Translations under genes and position numbers: made by a program | Notes under the pieces: generated by a model | Databases searched by the model: none | What the model was told of the DNA's origin: nothing | The model's input: only the letters and a program-made list of their open reading frames with translations | Shown here: positions 9,165-13,966 of the stretch, one piece after another | Layout of the letters: each line of letters starts with the position of its first letter | How positions within the stretch are numbered: position 1 is the first letter of the stretch | Assembly (NCBI GenBank): GCA_019420065.1 | Contig: JAHZHX010000059.1 | Coordinates: forward strand, 1 to 13,966 | Source: Clostridiales bacterium | GTDB lineage: Bacteria > Bacillota > Clostridia > Christensenellales > Aristaeellaceae | Direction: 5' to 3' | DNA: 13,966 bases

Positions 9165-9857
9165 CGTGCCGTTCGGCTGCGCCGCACGCCGAAAAATTCC
9201 CGTGCTATGCTTGACCTGCCGAAAGGCGCGGCGACAAACCGCGACGGACGGCAGGAACACGAAACACCACGACGACGGAAAGGGGGAGGATGCAAGGGGC
9301 AAGCGGCCACGGCTGATGCGGCACCTGCGAACATGGTCAACTGTTCGGGCACCATGTGCCAAACATGGCGCGTCAAGTGCAAGGCTTGACAGGTGGTGAC
9401 TTTAGAACCTGTGCCTATCCCATGGGCGCGATATGCGAGAAAGCGCAAAAAGGCGACTTTGTGGGCGTGGTGAAAAAATTGAATAGGCGTATAGCGGATT
9501 CAAGGCGCGACGTGTAGGAATCTTTCACGGTGGAACATAGGTTGCACGAAATGTCCCTGCCCGTGGTATGCCGCAAAGCATGGGGTTTCTGTCTGTTGGG
9601 ACAGGCCATGACAGGCGGCAGAATTGCCAAAGGCAGGGACAGGTGGGAATTATGTTCAATGCGGCCCGTTTGTCCTTCGATTGGTGACGGAATCAGCTTG
9701 TATCTGTTGGGATACAGGAATCAGTTTCTTTGAATTTGCTATACGTTGGGACTTGCCCATGTCGTAGAAAGGGCATGGGCTGTCTGTCCTCACGGTAAAA
9801 GTCCGTGAGCTGATGACGGCATGAGCCGAAACAGACAGAAAAGAAAGGGGTATCACT
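9165..9857 (+). ncRNA. Candidate large structured RNA / leader upstream of the hammerhead-bracketed gene
   Basis: About 690 bases with no credible gene but many nested perfect complements, all consistent with a folded RNA.

Main pairings are CCTGCCG 9215-9221 with CGGCAGG 9249-9255, enclosing CGCGG / CCGCG; CATGGT 9332-9337 with ACCATG 9350-9355; GTCAAG 9372-9377 with CTTGAC 9385-9390; GAACATA 9533-9539 with TATGTTC 9651-9657, enclosing the nine-base GTCCCTGCC 9553-9561 with GGCAGGGAC 9632-9640. The latter encloses further hairpins (CTGTC / GACAG 9589-9604, and GGCA / TGCC).

Next come TGTATC / GATACA (9699-9716) and GCCCATG / CATGGGC (9755-9780), and then the hammerhead. The scale recalls the ornate large RNAs GOLLD and ROOL of phages, but I cannot show homology. 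A terminator precedes it; no convincing promoter was found (TGcTATGCT near 9203 is a weak extended -10). The outer bounds are approximate. Confidence 0.55.
9780..9838 (+). ncRNA. Hammerhead ribozyme, type III layout
   Basis: All three stems and nearly the whole core can be read by eye. Stem III is CTGTCTGT (9780-9787) with ACAGACAG (9831-9838), eight perfect pairs and open-ended, hence type III. The cleavage triplet GTC ends at C9788. Stem I is a hairpin, CTCACGG (9789-9795) with CCGTGAG (9803-9809), loop TAAAAGT. Next come the core CTGATGA (9810-9816), stem II GGC / GCC (9818-9820, 9825-9827) with loop ATGA, and then GAAA (9828-9831). The one oddity is an extra C (9817) between CTGATGA and stem II. 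It could pair with G9828 and compete with the core, so activity may be reduced. Cleavage is predicted between 9788 and 9789, 69 bases before the ORF start, leaving the ribosome site on the 3' fragment. Confidence 0.78.
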
Positions 9858-10415
9858 ATGTCCAAAACTGTCAAAAACACTGTCAACACCATGAACGCCA
9901 TGAACACCAACAACAAAAAGCAGGAGGGAACCACCATGAAGAACACCAGCACCACCACCAGCACCACCAGCACCACCACCAGCGAAGTCATGACCGCGAA
10001 GGAATTTAAGCAGAAGTCCTATGATGCCTACCTTGTCTATGTTGACTTCATCGAAGGGAAGAAGTCCATCTCTGAAACCGTGGACGCTCTGTCTCCCCTC
10101 ATGGCTGTCTATGGCCTGTCCCTCACGCTGGAGAACCTCGCCAACCTGTTGACCGTCAAGATGACTGCCTACGGCAAGGACAAGGGCGAGCAGGCGAAGA
10201 AGGTCAAGTCTATCTCCACGTTCCGCGCCTTTGTCAAGGGCGGTTGGAAGGATGTCGAAGCGGCTCCTGTGCACTCCAACGCGGGCAAGAACCCTGCCGA
10301 TGTCAAGACCACCGCGAAGGCCAAAAAGCCCACGAAGGCCGAAATGGAAGCCAAAATCGCCGAGCTGGAAGCCCTGCTCGCCGCGTCGAAGTCCGAAGAA
10401 CAGAAGGCCGCTTGA
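9858..10415 (+). CDS. Lys/Thr-rich protein of unknown function, bracketed by two hammerhead ribozymes
   Basis: A 185-residue protein that I do not recognise. The ATG at 9858 follows AAAGGGG by seven bases. A second in-frame ATG at 9936 has an even better site (AGGAGGG, six bases away), so two forms may be made. Layout: an Asn/Lys/Thr N-terminus, a low-complexity Thr/Ser linker of repeated STTT units (about residues 30-42), a compact middle domain (MTAKEFKQKSYDAYLVYVDF onward to about 130), an Ala/Lys-rich hinge, and a short C-terminal coiled coil (AEMEAKIAELEALLAASKSE). There is no signal peptide or membrane segment. Codon use is strongly biased to AAG, AAC, ACC and GGC, more so than in its neighbours, which suggests high expression. 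It has its own leader and terminator, so it is probably a single-gene unit. It stops at TGA. Confidence 0.8.
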   Translation: MSKTVKNTVNTMNAMNTNNKKQEGTTMKNTSTTTSTTSTTTSEVMTAKEFKQKSYDAYLVYVDFIEGKKSISETVDALSPLMAVYGLSLTLENLANLLTVKMTAYGKDKGEQAKKVKSISTFRAFVKGGWKDVEAAPVHSNAGKNPADVKTTAKAKKPTKAEMEAKIAELEALLAASKSEEQKAA

Positions 10416-10435
10416 CGCTCTGTTCTCCCTGTTGC

Positions 10436-10473
10436 GGCGGCTCCATCCTTGCGGTGGAGCCGCCTTTCTTTTT
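10436..10473 (+). terminator. Rho-independent terminator after the ribozyme-bracketed gene
   Basis: The perfect ten-base stem GGCGGCTCCA (10436-10445) and TGGAGCCGCC (10455-10464) is followed by TTTCTTTTT. It lies 20 bases past the stop codon. The second hammerhead begins directly after the T run, so only transcripts that read through would contain it. Confidence 0.88.
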
Positions 10474-10475
10474 CA

Positions 10476-10530
10476 GCCGCCTGATGAGTCTTTGAAAAGT
10501 AAGACGAAACGCCCGCATGGGCGTCGCGGT
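10476..10530 (+). ncRNA. Hammerhead ribozyme, type I layout, canonical core
   Basis: Complete hammerhead core. Stem I is CCGC (10477-10480) with GCGG (10526-10529) plus a G-U pair (10476 with 10530), open-ended, hence type I. The core CTGATGA is 10481-10487. Stem II is GTCTT (10488-10492) with AAGAC (10501-10505), loop TGAAAAGT. Then come GAA (10506-10508) and stem III ACGCCC (10509-10514) with GGGCGT (10519-10524), loop GCAT. The cleavage nucleotide is C10525 of the GTC triplet. Cleavage is predicted between 10525 and 10526. Every invariant core position is present. Stem I is short, as in many type I forms, and may extend through internal-loop contacts. Confidence 0.9.
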
Positions 10531-10578
10531 CCATTATGAACCCTTGAATATCCTATATCGCAGACCGTAGAAAGGAGG

Positions 10579-10770
10579 ATGCTCATCTTCTCAGGCTGTT
10601 CCTGCTTTCATGCAGCACAACACAAGCGGCGAAGCAGGCATATGGCTGTCCGGACACTTGCGGCAAACGACTATATGCGGAATTTTGAAAGGAGGAAAAT
10701 GGTTTTCGCACGTTCAGCAGGTGTAATCCGCAGCCCTGGAACGCGCTCTTTTTTTACCCGTTTTGTTTAG
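10579..10770 (+). CDS. Possible small protein, start uncertain
   Basis: An open frame of 63 codons ending at TAG (10768-10770), in the 297-base gap between the second hammerhead and the next gene. GAAAGGAGG (10570-10578) runs directly into the first ATG, leaving no spacing, which is unfavourable. A second GAAAGGAGG (10687-10695) precedes an in-frame ATG at 10699 that would give only 23 residues. An ATG at 10641 (MAVRTLAANDYM) has no ribosome site. Two identical ribosome sites suggest small translated peptides, but the composition is not distinctive and no family is recognised. Confidence 0.25.
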   Translation: MLIFSGCSCFHAAQHKRRSRHMAVRTLAANDYMRNFERRKMVFARSAGVIRSPGTRSFFTRFV

Positions 10771-10803
10771 CTATGCTAATTATTTAATTTTGTATAGTTA
10801 AAC
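10765..10803. repeat. AT-rich imperfect inverted repeat upstream of the accessory genes
   Basis: GTTTAGCTAT (10765-10774) and ATAGTTAAAC (10794-10803) match at nine of ten positions around a 19-base AT-rich centre. It lies just before the ribosome site of the gene at 10827 and is far more AT-rich than its surroundings. It could be an operator over a promoter (TATAGT at 10793-10798 as -10) or a recombination site. Confidence 0.45.
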
Positions 10804-10826
10804 GCACACAAAGGGAGGTGCTGGAA

Positions 10827-11135
10827 TTGAAGAAATACACCCTCTATTGCGGACTTAACGACAAGGACACAAAGCGGCAGGAAATCTCCACGCTGGAGGC
10901 GGCAAAGATGGTGCGCAATGCCTGCCTGTCATATGCCGACGGCGCAACCATCTTTGAAGCCGACGGGATTTACCGGCACGAAACCGGCGAGCTCATCGCA
11001 GAAAAAACGCTCCGCGTGGAACTGATGATGGTGGAGCAATCCGTCGTCCGCCGCATCGTGGACACAATCAAAGCCACGCTTAATCAGGAGTCCATCGCAG
11101 TACAGGAACAGGAAATCCTGTCGGCACTTTGGTAG
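10827..11135 (+). CDS. Accessory protein of unknown function, standard TAG stop
   Basis: A 102-residue protein beginning MKKYTLYCGLNDKDTKRQEI. The TTG at 10827 is preferred because GGGAGG lies eight bases upstream; a GTG at 10818 would overlap that ribosome site. Small proteins opening in this style occur in Firmicute mobile elements, but no function is known to me. The fold is probably mixed alpha/beta and soluble, with a Val/Glu-rich C-terminal half (LRVELMMVEQSVVRRIVDTI). It ends at TAG (11133-11135). The next gene has its own start and ribosome site in another frame, so this TAG is a true stop, unlike the TAGs of the minus-strand genes. Confidence 0.72.
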   Translation: MKKYTLYCGLNDKDTKRQEISTLEAAKMVRNACLSYADGATIFEADGIYRHETGELIAEKTLRVELMMVEQSVVRRIVDTIKATLNQESIAVQEQEILSALW

Positions 11136-11217
11136 AACGCGGGACCGCTCAAACGCGGCACAGCCGCAAAGAACCCATATTGCGGCATCTTGCGTGACCA
11201 ACTTTCATTCATAGCGG

Positions 11218-11241
11218 AAATCTCCGTGAAAATCTCCGTGA
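11218..11241. repeat. Tandem 12-base duplication
   Basis: AAATCTCCGTGA occurs twice head to tail (11218-11229 and 11230-11241), 32 bases before the next start codon. It may be a slippage duplication or a paired binding site. Confidence 0.6.
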
Positions 11242-11272
11242 ACACTCAAGCACAAAGAAGGGAGCAACACAC

Positions 11273-11476
11273 ATGGCAAGATACTTACTTCATATTGTCC
11301 GCAAAGAATCCATCCGCACCTTTCTATCCGGCAAGCGGGAACTGCACATCTTCGGCATCGTCATCCGCATCCAGCATGCGCACACAAACCAGTATCAGGT
11401 CGTTCTGCCCGACGGTTCGGAGATTTTTCGCATCGTCGATAAGGGAAACCGCAGGCTGGCTGTGTATACGGTCTGA
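11273..11476 (+). CDS. Small basic protein of unknown function
   Basis: A 67-residue, basic, beta-rich protein starting MARYLLHIVRKESIRTFLSG. GAAGGGAG lies upstream at a workable distance. Alternating hydrophobic residues (LHIFGIVIRIQ, YQVVLPDGSEIFRIVDKG) suggest a small beta-barrel or sheet. It stops at TGA. The 137 bases before it contain only the tandem repeat and a short GCGGC / GCCGC hairpin without a T run. I do not recognise the family. Confidence 0.65.
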   Translation: MARYLLHIVRKESIRTFLSGKRELHIFGIVIRIQHAHTNQYQVVLPDGSEIFRIVDKGNRRLAVYTV

Positions 11477-11562
11477 ACGCGCATCGGGCATCATGCAAAG
11501 TTTTCGGGAAAACGCCGCTCTTGTTATGGGCAGCGTTTTCTGATTTCAGAAAGGAGAATGAA

Positions 11563-11997
11563 ATGGAAAGCTATCAGGCCATGCAGGCGCGGCACCAGCG
11601 GGAGGTCAACGCCTTTCCCATGAAATGGGCGTTTAACAACGCGCAATTTGAGGAAGGCATGCGGGAATTGGGACTTGAGCCAACACAAACAAACGAGATC
11701 GTCGGCATTGGCGGCGGCGGGTTCATCTGCAAACGCGACAGGCAGGCGTTCATCGACATGTTCAAGCGGCAGGACGCAGAGCGGAAGGCTGCCCTTGCGG
11801 CGCAAAAAACCGGCAGCGAGTATGCCTATCAGATGTTCCTGCACGAGTTGGGCAATCACGAGTACATCGTTACGGGGGATTTGACAGACACACTGGACGC
11901 ATGCGGGCTGAGCAGCGAGGACATCCGCAACGACCTGAAACTGCAAAAAGCGCTGGCAAGAGCGATAAAGGACTACATGGAGGCGGCAGATCAATGA
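11563..11997 (+). CDS. DUF7659-like accessory protein
   Basis: A 144-residue protein. Segments such as VNAFPMKWAFNNAQFEEGM, IVGIGGGGFICKRD and YIVTGDLTDTLDACGL match my recollection of a conserved Firmicute mobile-element family annotated as DUF7659, of unknown role. The ATG at 11563 follows AAGGAGA; an upstream in-frame ATG at 11521 lacks a ribosome site. The Gly-rich loop GIGGGGF is the most distinctive motif. The stop overlaps the next start (ATGA), so the two are probably translated together. The family name is from memory. Confidence 0.75.
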   Translation: MESYQAMQARHQREVNAFPMKWAFNNAQFEEGMRELGLEPTQTNEIVGIGGGGFICKRDRQAFIDMFKRQDAERKAALAAQKTGSEYAYQMFLHELGNHEYIVTGDLTDTLDACGLSSEDIRNDLKLQKALARAIKDYMEAADQ

Positions 11998-12608
11998 CAG
12001 ACAGAAATCAGCACGTTCTGGTCCGGCTCATTCCAGACGGTGAGTGCATTGGGATTCGCACATTCAGCCGAGAAATCGGACGACGCGGGCGCTTCCTTAT
12101 TATCCGCAGCTCGCTGGAGGAATGGCTGTGCGGCAATCGGAAGCGCGCGTACTATGACATGGATTGCGGAAACATTTTGCGCATCCGGGCAGACGGACAC
12201 GCTTTGCTGTTCACCATCTTCTGGCTTGCCAGCCGGGGAAACAGGCTGGAAGGCCATGCGCAGCAGTTTTGCATTCCGGCGGAGCTGGTCATTGCGGCGC
12301 TGCGCAGCGAAGCGCCTGCCCGTTATCTGTATATCCCGCAAATGAGTCATGCGCGCATCGAGCTTCAAAATTGCGCCAGGGTCATGCGGGACATATGCGC
12401 AGAGAAGCACATCAGGCGTGCGTTCAGCAAAGCCATGCGCGATTGCTTCCACTGGCCGGGCGATCATGTGCGCCTGTATCCGGACGTCCGGCGCGATTTC
12501 TACTTCACCGCGCAGGACGGTCTGTGCGGCGGGCTTATCCTGCATGAATCTGCATTGACCACGCCTCACGGAAAGTACCGGAAACGCTGTTACTCGGTTC
12601 ACACATAA
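11994..12608 (+). CDS. Accessory protein of unknown function
   Basis: A 204-residue protein starting MTDRNQHVLVRLIPDGECIG, with the ATG overlapping the upstream TGA and GGAGGCGG eight bases before. It has a basic, aromatic-rich composition with several Cys and His residues but no zinc-binding spacing I can identify, and no catalytic motif. The frame is clean and stops at TAA. Coupling to the DUF7659-like gene suggests the two work in the same setting. Function unknown. Confidence 0.72.
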   Translation: MTDRNQHVLVRLIPDGECIGIRTFSREIGRRGRFLIIRSSLEEWLCGNRKRAYYDMDCGNILRIRADGHALLFTIFWLASRGNRLEGHAQQFCIPAELVIAALRSEAPARYLYIPQMSHARIELQNCARVMRDICAEKHIRRAFSKAMRDCFHWPGDHVRLYPDVRRDFYFTAQDGLCGGLILHESALTTPHGKYRKRCYSVHT

Positions 12609-12633
12609 AAATATATGGCAGAAGGTGAAACTT

Positions 12634-13068
12634 ATGGGCTACTATATGGAGCTGTTCGATCAGGATTTTACAATTCTTGCCGCCAATAAACAGGCAGCGT
12701 TTGATTTGCTGAAGCAATGGGAACGGAGGAAGCTTGAAAAGTATCCCAGCCTCAATGAATGCCAACCTCTGGGCAATTCCAATACGTTTGAGGACGCACT
12801 TGCGGAACTGGACTGGGAAGCGGAGATAGACGAGGAAGGGAATATCGCAGGGCTGTGCTTCATGGGCGAAAAGCTCCGCGATGAAGACGTCTGGCTGGAC
12901 GCTTTGGCGCCGGCGGTTGAAAAAGGTTCTAAGCTGCTGATGCGCGGCGAGGACGGCTATCTGTGGTGCTGGTATTTCAACGGCGAGTCCTGCACGGCCT
13001 ATGACGGAAAGGTCGTCTTCCCGGATATCCCCGTCGAGGGAAAGGAGCAACCGATATGCACGATGTAA
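12634..13068 (+). CDS. Acidic accessory protein of unknown function
   Basis: A 144-residue, acidic protein starting MGYYMELFDQDFTILAANKQ. The ATG at 12634 follows GAAGGTGA; a GTG at 12625 overlaps that site. An N-terminal ferredoxin-like strand and helix is followed by a part rich in Trp, Asp and Glu (FEDALAELDWEAEIDEEG) and a C-terminal beta-rich segment (GYLWCWYFNGESC). Proteins with this layout are scattered in Firmicute mobile elements without known function. It stops at TAA and overlaps the next gene by 13 bases in another frame. Confidence 0.75.
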   Translation: MGYYMELFDQDFTILAANKQAAFDLLKQWERRKLEKYPSLNECQPLGNSNTFEDALAELDWEAEIDEEGNIAGLCFMGEKLRDEDVWLDALAPAVEKGSKLLMRGEDGYLWCWYFNGESCTAYDGKVVFPDIPVEGKEQPICTM

Positions 13069-13655
13069 AAACGCGCTGGTTCCAGGACGAGAATGAACCG
13101 GAGACGATGATTTCCGAGGCGCAGCTCAAGAAGGAATATGGCATTAGCGTCGCGGACGGGAGCATTGACCCCGCTGAAAAGACCTTTCAGGACTATCTGC
13201 GGCGCTGCATGCGTTCACAAGGCGGCACCCTGACGGAGGTGTTTCCAGAGAAAGAAAATCGGGCCAAATATCCATTCCTGATTCGCGAAACCCTGGCCAT
13301 GCGTGTTGAGGTCGAGGCCGGTTCCTTTGAAGAGGCAAAGGACGAGGTTGAGCGCCTTTACTGCGAGGGCGAATTCAATCTTGATCGCAACTGCTTTGCA
13401 GGCGCAGCCTTTCTTCCCTGTTGTTCGTGCTGCGAATCCGACTTTGGTGATGACGATGATTTGCGGGAAGTGGATGAAGGCACTCCAGAAGCACGCATGC
13501 TTTGCGACCGTTGCGTCGCCGACATGGAGGATTCCGGCACGTTGACGCGCTGCGAGTGCTGCGAAGACCTGTTTACACCCTCGCGGCTCAAAATCAATCC
13601 CCAAAATGGATCGCAGGAGATCTGTCCCCTGTGCGGCGAGGTCTGGTGCGAATAA
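13056..13655 (+). CDS. DpnD/PcfM-like protein with zinc-ribbon C-terminus
   Basis: A 199-residue protein in three parts. Residues 1-70 (KTRWFQDENEPETMISEAQL, then FQDYLRRCMRSQGGTLTEV) are a module common in Firmicute mobile elements. Residues about 80-117 (RVEVEAGSFEEAKDEVERLY) resemble the DpnD/PcfM family found in restriction and conjugative-plasmid loci. The C-terminus has four cysteine clusters: 122-126 CCSCC, 150-153 CDRC, 166-169 CECC and 190-193 CPLC, probably binding two zinc ions. AAAGGAG lies nine bases before the ATG. It stops at TAA. A nucleic-acid or protein-binding role is inferred from the zinc ribbons only. Confidence 0.75.
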   Translation: MHDVKTRWFQDENEPETMISEAQLKKEYGISVADGSIDPAEKTFQDYLRRCMRSQGGTLTEVFPEKENRAKYPFLIRETLAMRVEVEAGSFEEAKDEVERLYCEGEFNLDRNCFAGAAFLPCCSCCESDFGDDDDLREVDEGTPEARMLCDRCVADMEDSGTLTRCECCEDLFTPSRLKINPQNGSQEICPLCGEVWCE

Positions 13656-13671
13656 AAAGGAGGCTTTCCCT

Positions 13672-13897
13672 GTGACAGGCAGCATCAAGGTCATGCTTTT
13701 CCAACACGGGAACGACGGCTATTCGCTCTGGTAACCTCCCTGAAGATCTTGACGGCCTCTGCGACAACGCAGAAAAGCGTGAGGAAGCTATTGGCGCAAT
13801 CGCCTGTGAAATGCGACGCCAAATCAGCAAATACGACATTTCCCAAGACTATGCACTATCTGAGGCTTTTTCAGCATACCAAAATGGGCGAATCTGA
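13672..13897 (+). pseudogene. Frameshifted small accessory gene
   Basis: A GTG start at 13672 with AAAAGGAGG seven bases upstream opens MTGSIKVMLFQHGNDGYSLW and then hits TAA at 13732-13734. From 13730 another frame continues without a break as GNLPEDLDGLCDNAEKREEA to TGA at 13895-13897. Together the two halves read as one protein of about 75 residues. The break is at CTCTGGTAAC and needs a +1 or -2 shift. It may be a decay mutation, a sequencing error or, less likely, programmed frameshifting; no classic slippery site is seen. Family unknown. Confidence 0.55.
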
Positions 13898-13916
13898 TTT
13901 ATCGGGGAGGAATAGT

Positions 13917-13966
13917 GTGAAAGAAATGATCCGAGCGGGCCCGAAAAAAGGCGCACAAAACCAACC
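13917..13966 (+). CDS. Start of a further gene, cut by window edge
   Basis: A GTG start with GGGGAGG nine bases upstream, reading MKEMIRAGPKKGAQNQ to the window end. Too little is present to assign a family. Position and strand continue the run of accessory genes. Confidence 0.45.
   Translation, partial: MKEMIRAGPKKGAQNQ

Noticed and set aside
9307..9335. A third hammerhead around CTGATGC...GAAC at 9312-9331
   Set aside because: The core base A is replaced by C, the GAAA box is incomplete and no stem III or cleavage site can be drawn.
9396..9412. TTCTAAA on the minus strand, the usual anticodon loop of an amber tRNA
   Set aside because: The flanking bases do not form a five-pair anticodon stem and no tRNA cloverleaf surrounds it; the plus strand forms an ACAGGT / ACCTGT hairpin instead.
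9530..9733. Plus-strand frame of 67 residues inside the structured region
   Set aside because: It lies over the nested complementary segments and lacks a ribosome site; RNA structure explains the sequence better.
11133..11543. Reading through TAG 11133-11135 to extend the gene at 10827
   Set aside because: The extension would overlap the gene at 11273 in another frame and its composition becomes Ser/Arg-rich and unnatural.

Overview
The window joins two very different blocks with a long, gene-poor and highly structured stretch between them. Base composition, strong AGGAGG-type ribosome binding sites and the kinds of genes present suggest a GC-rich, Clostridia-like gut Firmicute and one of its phages or mobile elements. 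No rRNA, tRNA, integrase, transposase or CRISPR array was found.

Minus strand, 8066 down to 1: a tailed-phage gene block read leftward. In order it holds an archaeo-eukaryotic-type primase fused to a helix-turn-helix region, a sigma-region-4-like regulator, an unknown protein, a calcineurin-like phosphoesterase, a zinc-finger protein in the small-terminase position, the large terminase, and the portal (cut by the window edge). Read with the standard code every one of these genes is broken, always and only by TAG. Read with TAG as sense, all seven become full-length, tightly packed genes with good starts. There are 11 in-frame TAG codons, and all six genes whose ends are visible stop at TGA. 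This is the signature of an amber-recoded phage, as known for phages using genetic code 15, where TAG is read as glutamine. Five of the seven genes carry a TAG within their first 33 codons.

Middle, about 8067 to 9857: no convincing gene. The left part (8067-9140) has AT-rich tracts and two strong inverted repeats, and ends at a rightward terminator (9143-9164). The right part (9165-9857) is dense in nested inverted repeats and looks like a large structured RNA or leader. It runs into a type III hammerhead ribozyme (9780-9838) about 20 bases before the start of a 185-residue ORF (9858-10415). A second hammerhead, type I with a complete core (10476-10530), lies just after that ORF's terminator hairpin. 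The single ORF is therefore bracketed by two self-cleaving ribozymes on the same strand, which is the most unusual arrangement here.

Plus strand, 9858 to 13966: a run of small accessory genes of the kind carried by Firmicute conjugative or phage-like elements, mostly of unknown function. One resembles DUF7659-type proteins, and one combines a DpnD/PcfM-like segment with zinc-ribbon cysteines. One gene near the right end is frameshifted, and another starts at the very edge. These genes end at TAA, TGA and once TAG, with no internal TAG, so they follow the standard code. Whether the two blocks are one phage with standard-code and recoded gene sets, or a recoded phage beside a different element, cannot be decided from this window.
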